Origin: Granulicella mallensis MP5ACTX8
GTDB taxonomy: Bacteria; Acidobacteriota; Terriglobia; Terriglobales; Acidobacteriaceae
Direction: 5' to 3'
Length of the DNA: 64,000 nucleotides
Assembly: GCF_000178955.2 (NCBI RefSeq)
Contig: NC_016631.1
Coordinates: 434,001-498,000, forward strand
Part shown: positions 37,348 to 45,741 of the stretch, in pieces
Numbering within the stretch: the stretch's first letter is position 1
How the letters are laid out: every line of letters starts with the position of its first letter
The notes under the pieces: model-generated
Told to the model about the DNA's origin: nothing
Database searches by the model: none
What the model saw: only the letters and a program-made list of their open reading frames with translations
Position numbers and translations under genes: made by a program

Positions 37348-38127
37348 TTAAAGTTGGGGCTCGAACTCGGAGCGCTCCTTTGTCGGCTTATAGGCGCTCC
37401 AGGCGTCCTTCCATTTTTTGACGGCTCCTGTTTCCGTGCCGCCCTTCGATGAGGGCATGGTCGTTTCTCTGACCGCATCATCCCAGGGCGCCCCACAAGG
37501 CAGAATTGTCCCAGCAGTATTCGACAACCAGAATTGGACGCCCTGACTTACCAGAGGATTTTTGCGGTTGCGATAAACCCATCGGAGCTCCGAATGAGTG
37601 ATCGTTCGCTCTTTGTCTATGCCTCCTGGCGCTTTACCTCTTGGATCATCTTCAGCAAGAACTTTGCCGGCGGCATCAGTAAATTTGTGAGTCTTTGTCA
37701 CGACTGCAGCCATATCGATATCGTCCAGAACGAAATGGATGTGACCCACATTGTTCCTCAGGGCCCAGTCCAATCCAAACTTCGATTTCGCACGCCATGC
37801 AGCGTTCAACTCCACGTCAGTCGCTTGCGGGTCATTGGCAAAACTTTCGTCGTCGAAGCCGTATTTCGCTATTTTCGAGTAGTAATCCTTATATTGGGGG
37901 TGCTTTTTATTTTTCGCCAGAAACTGCTGCCAAGAGGCCTTTGCTACGGTTGGCGCCCCCTCCGCTATAGCTACACTCTTCTTGAACATGTCGACGGTTA
38001 CAGCTCGACCATCCCCAGTCGAGATCTCATTCACGAACTTCATGATAAGTCTTCTGCGCGACGGGGAAAATCCATAAACTAGATCTCCTGACGTGTAAGT
38101 GTTTTTGAACGGCGAGTTAAATGGCAT
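37348..38127 (-). CDS. Orphan hypothetical protein in an AT-richer patch
   Basis: A 259-residue protein I do not recognise. It has no signal peptide or membrane segment. Features seen: a basic N-terminal part (SPSRRRLIMKFVNEI), GLDWALRNNVGHIHFVLDDI, and a C-terminal SELRWVYRNRKNPLVSQGVQ. AGGAAG precedes the ATG, so expression is plausible. Base composition is visibly lower in GC than the neighbours (about half), and the upstream 400 bp are the same, which suggests recent transfer. No integrase, transposase or tRNA is at either border. The closed look and GHIHFVLDD segment suggest an enzyme-like or toxin-like fold, but this is a guess. Confidence 0.7.
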   Translation of the reverse strand: MPFNSPFKNTYTSGDLVYGFSPSRRRLIMKFVNEISTGDGRAVTVDMFKKSVAIAEGAPTVAKASWQQFLAKNKKHPQYKDYYSKIAKYGFDDESFANDPQATDVELNAAWRAKSKFGLDWALRNNVGHIHFVLDDIDMAAVVTKTHKFTDAAGKVLAEDDPRGKAPGGIDKERTITHSELRWVYRNRKNPLVSQGVQFWLSNTAGTILPCGAPWDDAVRETTMPSSKGGTETGAVKKWKDAWSAYKPTKERSEFEPQL

Positions 38128-38545
38128 AGATCTTCCTTGCTTCGACTTTCACCTGGATTGCACCCATCTTCTGGCTGCGAACGGTGTGAATATCCGCGTT
38201 ATACCCGCTTCTCCATGGAAGCGATGTACGACCTCTAGCAATTGGTCACGGTCTCCTGCCAGCCGCTGCACAACTGTCCCGCCTGGAATCACTCTTGCCT
38301 CGGAACGTTGTCGACATTGTTCGTACTGTCCACCTCAGTTTGCGTGCTGAAAGTGATAACACTCGCTGCTCAGATTTATTCCTGATGACCGGGTGTGCAG
38401 GTGCAGGTCGGTAAGACGAGACGGCTCAAATCCATAAAATTTAGCTCTGACAACGAGCCATTCTGAAGAGTTCGAGAATATTCAGGAAAGTTTCTTGCGA
38501 ATCGCATTCCAACGCGGGATGATGCTCACACACGGAGAGTATGTG
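38128..38545. other. Gene-free stretch (418 bp) upstream of the TlpA-like gene
   Basis: Low-GC DNA continuing from the orphan gene, with no convincing open frame, hairpin or repeat. It must hold the promoters of the divergent genes on either side. I see nothing else in it. Confidence 0.5.
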
Positions 38546-39610
38546 ATGAATCGGATGTTGCAAGGTCTTGTCTTGTTGTTTGCCGTTGGAACGATCTCCG
38601 CGCAGGTGCCGGACGCCGCGCAGAAACCCTTTGCCGACGGTGGAAAGTACGAGCAGGGCAAGCAGCTCTCTGCTGCCATGGACAGCTATCACGCTGCCTT
38701 GAAGGCCTCCGGTGGGCATTGCCTGCCGTGCCTGGATGCGTTGGCGCGCGTGCAGATGAACATGGAGCTGTACAAGGATTCGGCGGGCACAGCCGCGCAG
38801 ATCGCAGCGCAGTCGCCGGATGCGAAGTCGAAGGCTGAAGCGGAGTTTCGCGAAGGTCTGGCCTGGTTCCGGCTGTATTTTGCCCAGACCGAGGGCGAAG
38901 GCGCGATCGACAAAGATCCCAAACACGCGGCGAATTCGTTGAAGCAGGCCGAAGCGGCATTGAAGCAGGGAGAGACGGACGATCCAGGCGATGAGGTCGT
39001 GCGCATGCTGCACGGCCACGTGCTGGCCGAGATGAAGCACGACGAAGAGGCAAGCCGCGAGTTCACGGCCTGCGCTGCCGCCAGCGGAACCAGCCCGGAA
39101 GAGTGCGCCCGCGCCCAGCGCTTTGCGAAGGACGTATCGCTGGCCCGCGGAGAGCCTGTCCCGGCCTTTGAGGCGAAGACGATGGACGGCAAGACCGTAT
39201 CGCTCGACTCGCTCGCGGGCAAGGTCGTCCTGGTGGACTTTTGGGCGACGTGGTGCACCTACTGCAAACGCGACTCCGACTACATCCAGTCGATGCTCGA
39301 CTCCTTCGACGACGGCCGCTTCGTGCTGTTGGAGGTCAACGTGGACGAGAGCGAAGCGGCCTGGAAGCATTACGTGGAGGACGAACGCCTGCATGGCGTG
39401 CAGACGCGCGACGACAGCAAAGAGCTGCGCTCGCTGTTTCACGTGAGCGGCTATCCGACGTACGTGATCTTCGACGGCGACGGCATCGTGCGAGAGCGTG
39501 CCGTGGGCATTGAGGGCGATCTGCGAGGCACAGTACGCAAGCTGCTGGCGACGGTTCCAGCCGTGCCTGCGGACGCGCGTACGCTGCTTCCAAAGCCGGC
39601 GGCTGAGTAA
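38546..39610 (+). CDS. TlpA-like thioredoxin-fold protein with N-terminal helical repeats, exported
   Basis: A 354-residue exported protein. The signal peptide (MNRMLQGLVLLFAVGTISAQ) is followed by about 170 residues of TPR-like helices (QLSAAMDSYHAALKASGGHC; EFREGLAWFRLYFAQTEGEG). A thioredoxin/TlpA domain then carries VVLVDFWATWCTYCKRDSDY, with the WCTYC redox pair near residue 236, and the cis-Pro loop VSGYPTYVIFDGDGIV. It is probably a periplasmic thiol-disulfide reductant acting on cytochromes or envelope proteins. The ATG at 38546 has GGAGAG just upstream; a longer in-frame start would mask the signal peptide. Confidence 0.88.
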   Translation: MNRMLQGLVLLFAVGTISAQVPDAAQKPFADGGKYEQGKQLSAAMDSYHAALKASGGHCLPCLDALARVQMNMELYKDSAGTAAQIAAQSPDAKSKAEAEFREGLAWFRLYFAQTEGEGAIDKDPKHAANSLKQAEAALKQGETDDPGDEVVRMLHGHVLAEMKHDEEASREFTACAAASGTSPEECARAQRFAKDVSLARGEPVPAFEAKTMDGKTVSLDSLAGKVVLVDFWATWCTYCKRDSDYIQSMLDSFDDGRFVLLEVNVDESEAAWKHYVEDERLHGVQTRDDSKELRSLFHVSGYPTYVIFDGDGIVRERAVGIEGDLRGTVRKLLATVPAVPADARTLLPKPAAE

Positions 39611-39653
39611 GCTCAATACCGACGAATCACATATTTCGTCCCCCACACAGAAA

Positions 39654-39873
39654 CGTCATCCTGAGCGGAGCGCCTCGCGTTTTTTGCGAGGTGCGCAGTC
39701 GAAGGACCCCGAAGGACTTGATCTCACCCATGATCTCGGGACCTTTTCCAGCACGAAGATCCAGACTCGAACGTTCGGGGTAGAAAAGGGGCGAAGGACA
39801 TGGGCAGGATTGCAACCCTCGGGGTCCTTCGACTCCGCGTCCCCAAAGGCGGGACGCTGCGCTCAGGATGACG
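39654..39873 (+). repeat. Family A double-palindrome repeat, copy 4
   Basis: Borders CGTCATCCTGAGCG and CGCTCAGGATGACG, core TTGATCTCACCCATGATC. The outer flanks CCCACACAG..TTCTGTGG extend the inverted ends. It lies between the TlpA-like gene and the 6S RNA promoter. Confidence 0.9.
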
Positions 39874-39966
39874 CTTCTGTGGAAGGGGCAAGGCAAAAGC
39901 TATGTTTGGAAGAAAACATAGCCCTTCCTTCATAAATAGCGATAAAAATCAACCGGCGCGGCGCAG

Positions 39967-39995
39967 TTGCACATTGCCGCGCCGACCATTAGCAT
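39967..39995 (+). promoter_or_regulatory. Promoter of the 6S RNA gene
   Basis: TTGCAC (39967-39972) and TAGCAT (39990-39995) are exactly 17 bases apart, and transcription would begin near the A at 40001. It falls in an otherwise gene-free gap and fits the RNA's first paired bases. Confidence 0.75.
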
Positions 39996-40000
39996 CCATC

Positions 40001-40200
40001 AGAGAGACCGGCCTGCAAAGCAGGTACACGAACAACGCAGGTTGAACCAATAATCATTGAACAGGGGTCCAGCTCGTATACATGGCTCGGTGTGCTAGGT
40101 CCGCCAGTCCGGAAAGCCTAAAGAGCCACGGCCGGGTCCCACCGTCTTAGACGGGTTCACCTGCGCTTCGATGTACGGCCCCGTGGGTCGGTCTTTGCTT
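40001..40200 (+). ncRNA. ssrS: 6S RNA
   Basis: About 200 bases that fit 6S RNA, the double-stranded mimic of an open promoter that binds and inhibits sigma-70 RNA polymerase in stationary phase. The 3' half contains GCTAGGTCCGCCAGTCCGG and AAGCCTAAA, then GGGTTCACCTGCG, closely following the order in E. coli 6S (GCTCGGTCCGTCCGAGAAGCCTTAAA..TTCACC). The 5' end AGAGACCGG pairs with TCGGTCTTT near the 3' end to close the rod, and the intervening halves pair around a central bubble. An upstream promoter with 17-bp spacing supports transcription from about 40001. The precise ends are uncertain by several bases. Confidence 0.85.
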
Positions 40201-40255
40201 TACTTCCAGCCTCCTTACGCCAATCGACCGTTGTAGACGCGTATCCTCAAGAGTG

Positions 40256-41074
40256 ATGAATTTTCTGTTCCATGCGACGGCGATGCTCGTGCCGGGATTT
40301 CTGCGTCTCGGGCGGCTGCACCTGCCGGTCTACGGCCTCTTTGCCGCGGCAGGGCTGGTCGCGGCCCTGGCCCTGAGCCAGCGCACGGCTCGTCAGGTAG
40401 GAATTCCTGCGGAAAAGCTGTGGGACGCGGGCCTCTTCGGGATCGTCGCGGCGTTTATCGCCTCGCGGGCGCTGCTGGTGGCGATGGACCCGCATGCGTT
40501 CCTGAAGTATCCGCTGCTGGTGTTGGCGCTGCCTTCGCTGACCTATGGCGGCATGGCGCTGACCGGACTGCTGATGTTGGGCTATCTGCGCTGGAAGCGT
40601 CTGCCGCTAGGCGATGTGCTGGACGCCTGGGCTCCCTGCGCCGCGCTGCTGGCGGCGGTGCTCAGCCTGGGACACTTCGTCGAAGGCACGGAAGCCGGAA
40701 TGCCGACACGGCTGCCCTGGGGCGTCATCACGCCGGGCGATACCGTGCTGGGGCACGTGCATCCGGTGCAGCTTTATGCCATGGCCATAGCGCTGGTGTT
40801 GTGCGTAGTGCTGCTGAGAGTGCTCGCACGCAGGCGTTACGCGGGTGAAGTTGCTGGTATCGGATTGCTGGTGGGCGGGGCTATCGCGTTTTTACTCGAT
40901 ATGCTGACCCAGCCGGTGGAAAGCCTTGGCGACGGTTGGCTCGATCCGGGACAGTGGATTGCGCTGGGCGCAATAGTCGTAGGCGCAATGATCTTCACAC
41001 TGAGATCTCCTGCATCGCAGGAGAAGTTCGTTCTAGCTACTGAATCACGGATCGTCACGACGTCCGAAGGCTGA
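40256..41074 (+). CDS. Lgt-like (prolipoprotein diacylglyceryl transferase family) membrane protein with altered signature
   Basis: A 272-residue polytopic membrane protein of about seven segments. The Lgt family pattern is recognisable: LPVYGLFAAAGLVAALALSQ, EKLWDAGLFGIVAAFIASRA, GMPTRLPWGVITPGD and HPVQLYAMAIALVLCVVLL. In true Lgt the loop before GxPT reads GRxGNFxNGE with an essential Arg; here it is SLGHFVEGTEAGMPT, so that Arg is replaced. The Glu after HPxQLY is also missing (QLYAM). It may be a catalytically altered paralogue, since the window encodes a lipoprotein and another lgt is expected elsewhere. A GTG three bases upstream is an alternative start. Confidence 0.75.
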   Translation: MNFLFHATAMLVPGFLRLGRLHLPVYGLFAAAGLVAALALSQRTARQVGIPAEKLWDAGLFGIVAAFIASRALLVAMDPHAFLKYPLLVLALPSLTYGGMALTGLLMLGYLRWKRLPLGDVLDAWAPCAALLAAVLSLGHFVEGTEAGMPTRLPWGVITPGDTVLGHVHPVQLYAMAIALVLCVVLLRVLARRRYAGEVAGIGLLVGGAIAFLLDMLTQPVESLGDGWLDPGQWIALGAIVVGAMIFTLRSPASQEKFVLATESRIVTTSEG

Positions 41075-41240
41075 AGGCCCCGATATCGATGAAACAATCG
41101 ATGAGTCGGGCTTTTAGCCCTTACAGATCTTCCCGGCCATTCTCCCTGGAGCGTCACCCCAGGCTGTATGAGCCGGGCCGTTGGCCCTGAAACATCCTGT
41201 GGCTTGGTTAGAAGCACACTTGGAATAGGGGACTCAACAG
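41075..41240. repeat. Family E palindromic units between the Lgt-like gene and rluD
   Basis: Hairpins GGGCTTTTAGCCC (41109-41121 region) and GAAGGCCCCGATATCGAT..ATCGATGAGTCGGG, followed by CACCCCAGGCTGTATGAG and CGGGCCGTTGGCCCTGAAAC. The last two blocks recur at both ends of the element at 57156-57437. Confidence 0.7.
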
Positions 41241-41255
41241 AAGGAGTTGGCCTCC

Positions 41256-42596
41256 ATGCCATCGAAGAACATGCTGCCCAAGGGGCAGAGACGTCGCACT
41301 GTAAAACACGAGTACCGCGCACAACGCACCCTGGCCCAGGAGCGCGAAGCCGCCCTGCGCGCCGCCGGTGAGCTCGACGAGGAGGCCGCGCCCGCAACGT
41401 ACGACACGGCGGAGTTCAACGCGCCCAGTTCGGCCCCCCTGCACACTTCTCCCTTTGCCAACGTGCCCGGGCTGGTGACAAGCGGCCCGAGCGGGGGCAA
41501 GCATCCGCAGGAGGAGCAATCCCCCCGGCGCTATCCCGCACCCTATGTATTCGAGGACGAGGCTCCCGAGATCCAGGTGCTCGACGACCTGGAGGCTGAA
41601 GACGGCGTACGCAGCTTCACGGTCGAGCCTGCGGCGAAGGAGATGCGCCTCGACGCCTATCTGGCAAAGGCCATTCCCGACATCAGCCGCGCCCGCGTGG
41701 TGCTGCTGATTGAAAAAGGCCAGGTGACCGTCGATGGCAATCCCGGCAAGGGCAAGCAGAAGCTCAAGGGCGGCGAGATGATCGAGATCGAAGGCGAGCC
41801 GCGTCCCGAGCCGCTGCACGCCCAGCCGGAAGATATTCCGCTGACCATCGTCTATGAAGACGACGATCTGGCCGTGGTCGATAAGGCCGCGGGCATGATG
41901 GTTCATGCGGGAGCGGGTGATTCCGAGCGCAATCGCGGAACGCTGGTCAATGCGCTGCTGTTCCACATGGGCAAGTCGCTGTCTCAGGTCAGCGGAGATC
42001 TGCGGCCGGGCATCGTGCATCGCCTGGACAAGCAGACCAGCGGGTTGATCGTCGTCGCCAAGAACGATTCGACGCACCGCAAGCTGAGCGAGATGTTCAG
42101 CGAGCGGCGGCTGCGCAAGGTGTACCTGGCGCTGGTGCATGGATGGATCGCACCCGCCACCGGAGCGCAGGACTCGGGCACGATCCAGTTGCCGATCAGC
42201 CGTGATCTCGTCCGCCGCATTCGCATGACCACACGCCGCTCGGGCGGCCGCAGCGCGGTCTCGCACTGGCGCGTGCTGGAGAAGATCTCCGGACCGTACG
42301 GCAAGTTCAGCTTGGTCGAGGTGCGCATCGAAACCGGCCGCACCCACCAGATTCGCGTTCATATGCAGGCGATCGGGCACCCGGTAGTCGGCGATTTCCT
42401 TTACGGAGCGCCGCACCGGATCAACCCGATTGGCGGCCCGCAGGCCGAAGTCGAGGGATTCGCCCTGGAGCGTAACTTCCTGCACGCCGCCGAACTGGAG
42501 TTCGTCCACCCTCGCACGGGGGAGAAGCTGGCCCTCGATGCAGCACTTCCCGAGGAACTGGTGCAGGTATTAGAGCGGGTTAGAGGCGCGAGTTGA
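41256..42596 (+). CDS. RluD-type large-subunit pseudouridine synthase with long N-terminal extension
   Basis: A 446-residue RNA-modifying enzyme. The first 125 residues are a charged low-complexity extension not usual in RluD. An S4 RNA-binding domain follows (RLDAYLAKAIPDISRARVVL, residues about 128-190). The RsuA/RluD catalytic domain has GDLRPGIVHRLDKQTSGLIV (catalytic Asp in HRLDKQTSG), RLRKVYLALVHGW and VRIETGRTHQIRVHMQAIGH. It probably converts uridines in helix 69 of 23S rRNA, as RluD does, though RluC-type targets cannot be excluded. AAGGAG lies nine bases before the ATG at 41256, which decides the start. Confidence 0.9.
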   Translation: MPSKNMLPKGQRRRTVKHEYRAQRTLAQEREAALRAAGELDEEAAPATYDTAEFNAPSSAPLHTSPFANVPGLVTSGPSGGKHPQEEQSPRRYPAPYVFEDEAPEIQVLDDLEAEDGVRSFTVEPAAKEMRLDAYLAKAIPDISRARVVLLIEKGQVTVDGNPGKGKQKLKGGEMIEIEGEPRPEPLHAQPEDIPLTIVYEDDDLAVVDKAAGMMVHAGAGDSERNRGTLVNALLFHMGKSLSQVSGDLRPGIVHRLDKQTSGLIVVAKNDSTHRKLSEMFSERRLRKVYLALVHGWIAPATGAQDSGTIQLPISRDLVRRIRMTTRRSGGRSAVSHWRVLEKISGPYGKFSLVEVRIETGRTHQIRVHMQAIGHPVVGDFLYGAPHRINPIGGPQAEVEGFALERNFLHAAELEFVHPRTGEKLALDAALPEELVQVLERVRGAS

Positions 42597-42600
42597 TACG

Positions 42601-43731
42601 ATGGTTGGCATGAACATAAGCAGCAGAGCTCGCTGGGTCCTTCTTGCCCTGGCGTGCGTCACAGGCCCGCAGGCCGCAATCTCACAGACGACCACCCCGC
42701 AGCCCGCGGCTCCCCCCGTCACACCTTCCACGGCTCCTCAACAGCCGGCGACCACGCCTGCCACGACCCCGCAGTCTGCATCGCCCACACAGCCAAATTC
42801 CACAAGCCCCACAAGCCCGACAGGCTCCACGGCTGCCCCGCAGAGCTCCACGCCGACCCTGCAGCCGCGCTCCGATCAGGATGCCCAGGATGGCACCACG
42901 TTTACCCTTCACAGGAGCGTCAACGAAGTCGATCTGATCTTCACCGTGATGGGCAAGGACGGCCACTTCGTCTCCAACCTGCAGCAGCAGAACTTTGGTC
43001 TGCTCGACGATGGCAGACCGCCGCAGCACGTGCTTCGCTTCGCGCAGCAGACGAACCTTCCTCTGCGCGTCGGCATCATGCTCGACACCAGCAGCTCGAT
43101 CCGGCAGCGCTTTGAGTTCGAGCAGCAGGCTGCGACCGACTTCCTGTTGCAGGTGCTGCATCCGGCTGATCGCGCCTTCGTCGAAGGCTTCGATGTGCAG
43201 ATCAACATTGCGCAGGACTTCACCAACCGCATCGACATGCTGGACACCGGCATCCGCCGGCTCCGGCCAGGCGGCGGTACGGCACTCTTCGATTCGCTCT
43301 ACCGGACCTGCAAGGACCAGATGCTGACGCTGCAGCAGGACGCCGAAGTGCGCAAGGCGATCGTGCTGGTGTCGGACGGCGATGACGATTACAGCCGCGT
43401 GCTCGAGACCGAAGCAATCAAGATGTGCCAGCGTGCGGAGACGATCGTTTACACCATCAGCACCAACGTCGGCCCCAGCAGGGACAAGGGCGACGATGTG
43501 CTGCAGCAGATCTCCGACGCTACCGGCGGGCAGTCGTTCTATCCCCAGCGCATCGACGATGTAGCGATCGGCTTCCGCAATATTGAAGAAGAGCTGCGCA
43601 GCCAGTATCTGCTGGTCTATGAGCCGGCGGACTTCAAACGCGACGGTTCGTTCCGCACCATCTACCTGCATTCGCTCGACCCGCGTTACGGCGTCCGCGC
43701 GAAGAAGGGGTACTTCTCTCCGCACGAGTAG
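42601..43731 (+). CDS. VWFA-domain protein of the acidobacterial type, exported
   Basis: A 376-residue exported protein. A signal peptide (about residues 1-28, ending AAISQ) is followed by a Pro/Thr/Ser-rich linker of about 65 residues. After a beta-rich segment (DLIFTVMGKDGHFVSNLQQQ) comes a von Willebrand factor A domain with the metal-ion-dependent adhesion site DTSSS (LPLRVGIMLDTSSSIRQRF) and the later GGTALFDSLYRTC and IVLVSDGDDDYSR. This is the VWFA-related domain expanded in Acidobacteria. Protein-protein binding at the cell surface is the likely role. The ATG at 42610 is an alternative start. It begins five bases after rluD and is probably co-transcribed. Confidence 0.88.
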   Translation: MVGMNISSRARWVLLALACVTGPQAAISQTTTPQPAAPPVTPSTAPQQPATTPATTPQSASPTQPNSTSPTSPTGSTAAPQSSTPTLQPRSDQDAQDGTTFTLHRSVNEVDLIFTVMGKDGHFVSNLQQQNFGLLDDGRPPQHVLRFAQQTNLPLRVGIMLDTSSSIRQRFEFEQQAATDFLLQVLHPADRAFVEGFDVQINIAQDFTNRIDMLDTGIRRLRPGGGTALFDSLYRTCKDQMLTLQQDAEVRKAIVLVSDGDDDYSRVLETEAIKMCQRAETIVYTISTNVGPSRDKGDDVLQQISDATGGQSFYPQRIDDVAIGFRNIEEELRSQYLLVYEPADFKRDGSFRTIYLHSLDPRYGVRAKKGYFSPHE

Positions 43732-43747
43732 TGCAGCGGCACCTGCG

Positions 43748-43780
43748 AAAAGGCTGAGTCCCAAAGGGGCTCAGCCTTTT
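43748..43780 (+). terminator. Terminator of the rluD-VWFA transcript
   Basis: AAAAGGCTGAGTCCC pairs with GGGGCTCAGCCTTTT, a 15-bp stem with one wobble pair and an A-rich loop, followed by T-rich sequence. It starts 17 bases after the stop codon. Confidence 0.9.
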
Positions 43781-43822
43781 CGTTTTGCTGTTGCTTTTCT
43801 TTGCCGTTATTTTTCGTGTTGT

Positions 43823-44338
43823 TGTTTTTCTTGTTGTCATTCCTGCAGGGAATCTGCTGTTTGCTCGTACCTGGCACTTCTTCGTGGGTGCAAACAGCTT
43901 GCGGCGGCATTGTTTCGTTAAGGGCATGGCTTCAGCCATGCCGTAAATAACAGGCCAAAGGCCATACCACTCTGCCGAAGGCGGGAGTGAAGCCCGCAGG
44001 GCGCAACGACTGAATTGCCTTCTTTGGTTGTGGCGAAACCAGTCATCCCTCGCTACGGATACATCCCTGTGAGCCTTGCACAGTCCTGGCCGCACAAATG
44101 AAAGCAATTCAGTCGTTCCGGCTGCGCCTCCACTTCAGCCTTCGGCAGAGCAGTAGGCTTTTCTGCCCAAACTTTACGGCATGATGCCCTTAACGAAACA
44201 AGCTGCCGCAAGCTATTCACATGGCTCAATCTTTATCTCGAACGGCAATTTGACGACACACCCTAGGTTGCCTCGCAAAATATCGGTCCTGCGCCGACAG
44301 AAAGCAGATTCCCTACGGGAATGACAACAAGAAGAACA
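43823..44338. repeat. Nested 516-bp inverted-repeat element
   Basis: The outer arms 43823-43859 and 44304-44338 share CTTGTTGTCATTCC and GGGAATCTGCT. The inner arms 43890-44023 and 44099-44218 are imperfect reverse complements over about 110 bases (TTTCGTTAAGGGCAT, TCTGCCGAAGGC, GACTGAATTGC in both). The outer arms are related to the 54-bp repeat at 17061. No open frame inside has a ribosome site. Confidence 0.85.
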
Positions 44339-44371
44339 AAACAGGTTAGGACATCTGTCTTGACTTCGCGC

Positions 44372-44926
44372 CTAGACAAGCCCCGTCAGCGCCAGCGCCT
44401 CATCCACTGTCGTCGCCACCAGCAATCTCTTGAGATTCCCCCGCAGCATGCCTTCCCGCTCGCACACATCGAGAAACTGCAGCATCGTGTCATAGAATCC
44501 CGCGACGTTCAGCAGGACGATAGGCTTCTCGTGCAGTTTCAGCGTCTGCCAGGCAAGCACCTCGAACAGCTCTTCAAACGTGCCGAAGCCGCCGGGCATC
44601 ACGAGGAAGGCACTCGCCTTTTCGCCCATGAGCGCCTTGCGGGTGTGCATGGTGTCGACGACGTGCAGCTCCGAGATGCCCTCGTGTGCCACCTCGAGAT
44701 CGACCAGCACATGCGGGATTACGCCAATCACGTGGCCTCCCGCAGCCAGCGTGGCGTCGGCGACCGCGCCCATCAGGCCGACCTTGGCTCCGCCATAGAT
44801 CAGCCCCAGGTTGTGCGCTGCCAGTGCTCGACCCAGTTCTTCCGCAACCGCACGATACTCAGGCCGCGCGCCTTCAGCCGCCGCACAGAATACCGCAATA
44901 CTTTTCTTCGCAACAGACTCCGTCAT
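44372..44926 (-). CDS. LOG-family cytokinin-riboside 5'-monophosphate phosphoribohydrolase-like protein
   Basis: A 184-residue Rossmann-like enzyme of the LOG/TIGR00730 family, which splits nucleoside 5'-monophosphates to base and ribose-5-phosphate. It shows AVFCAAAEGARPEY, LGLIYGGAKVGLMGAVADAT and the defining PGGFGTFEELFEVLAWQTLK (PGGxGTxxE). The substrate in bacteria is often AMP or modified nucleotides. The true start is the ATG at 44926 (MTESVAKKS); a longer in-frame extension overlaps the divergent RNase gene and has no family similarity. It is divergent from the RNase T2 gene by only 71 bases. Confidence 0.92.
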   Translation of the reverse strand: MTESVAKKSIAVFCAAAEGARPEYRAVAEELGRALAAHNLGLIYGGAKVGLMGAVADATLAAGGHVIGVIPHVLVDLEVAHEGISELHVVDTMHTRKALMGEKASAFLVMPGGFGTFEELFEVLAWQTLKLHEKPIVLLNVAGFYDTMLQFLDVCEREGMLRGNLKRLLVATTVDEALALTGLV

Positions 44927-44997
44927 CGAGACAGAATACCGTTTTTGCAGTCGAGTATCATGGCTTTCTCGCCCTGCGGCGAGACTGGAGTCAGACG

Positions 44998-45654
44998 ATG
45001 CGTACCTGCTTCTCTCGTTTTTCGTCTTGTGTCGTGATGCTGTTCTCCTTCGCCGCTCTGCTGGCCGCAACCAGCGCCGCAGCGCAGAACAAAGGCGAGC
45101 CGGGCAAGTTCGACTTCTATCTCATGAACCTCTCGTGGTCGCCGGAGTTCTGCTCGATACAGGGCGTCTCTCCGCAGTGCGCGGCGAAGCCCGGCTTCAT
45201 TCTGCACGGACTGTGGGCGCAGAACAATGACGGCAGCTATCCTGTCTTCTGCAGCGAAGAGCACGGACCCGCAAAGCCGTCAGAGAATCTCGACCTTACG
45301 CCCGACCCCTCGCTGCTCGATCATGAGTGGGCCAAGCACGGCACCTGCTCCGCCGTTGGCCCGCAGCGTTTCTTCGCGATGGAACGCGAAGCCTATCACT
45401 CGTTGAAGATTCCGGCCGAGTTTGTCCATGTCGATCAAGAGATCAGCATGACGCCCGACAAGATTCTTGGTTTGTTTTATCGCGCCAACCCCGCGTATCC
45501 GCAAGGCAGCATTCTATTAAGCTGTGGGCGTAATCATCTGACGGCTATCGAAGCCTGCTTCAGCAAAGACCTGAAGCCGATTGTGTGCCAGGGGCTTCGC
45601 ACCTGCCATGCGAACTCAGTCAAGATCACGCCACCGGGAACTGCAGCGCAATAG
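44998..45654 (+). CDS. Ribonuclease T2/RNase I family protein, exported
   Basis: A 218-residue secreted or periplasmic endoribonuclease of the T2 family. A signal peptide (residues about 1-29, ending SAAAQ) precedes FYLMNLSWSPEFC. The first active-site block is FILHGLWAQNNDGSYP (CAS I His) and the second HEWAKHGTCSAVGPQRFF (CAS II, with Glu, Lys and His). Several Cys pairs suggest disulfides. It cleaves RNA without strong base preference and may be a scavenging enzyme. The ATG at 44998 starts the signal peptide; a longer in-frame reading overlaps the divergent LOG gene. Confidence 0.92.
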   Translation: MRTCFSRFSSCVVMLFSFAALLAATSAAAQNKGEPGKFDFYLMNLSWSPEFCSIQGVSPQCAAKPGFILHGLWAQNNDGSYPVFCSEEHGPAKPSENLDLTPDPSLLDHEWAKHGTCSAVGPQRFFAMEREAYHSLKIPAEFVHVDQEISMTPDKILGLFYRANPAYPQGSILLSCGRNHLTAIEACFSKDLKPIVCQGLRTCHANSVKITPPGTAAQ

Positions 45655-45680
45655 GAAATACGCTCCCGGCCCCTCGAAGA

Positions 45681-45711
45681 GCGGCGCCCAAATGGCGCAC
45701 GCTCTTGCATC
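45681..45711. terminator. Hairpin between convergent RNase T2 and small exported-protein genes
   Basis: AAGAGCGGCGCC and GGCGCACGCTCTT pair around CAAAT, with one bulge. It lies 27 bases past the RNase stop and about 30 before the end of the convergent gene, so it may serve both strands, although no long T tract follows. Confidence 0.6.
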
Positions 45712-45741
45712 AACAGGATGCAACGGTATTGCAGGTTCAGT

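Noticed and set aside
39901-40252. Possibility that the 6S region encodes a short protein or a tRNA
   Set aside because: No open frame with a ribosome site and no cloverleaf; the sequence order fits 6S RNA instead.
44686-44997. In-frame extension of the RNase T2 gene to the left
   Set aside because: It would overlap the divergent LOG gene and hide a clear signal peptide that starts at 44998.
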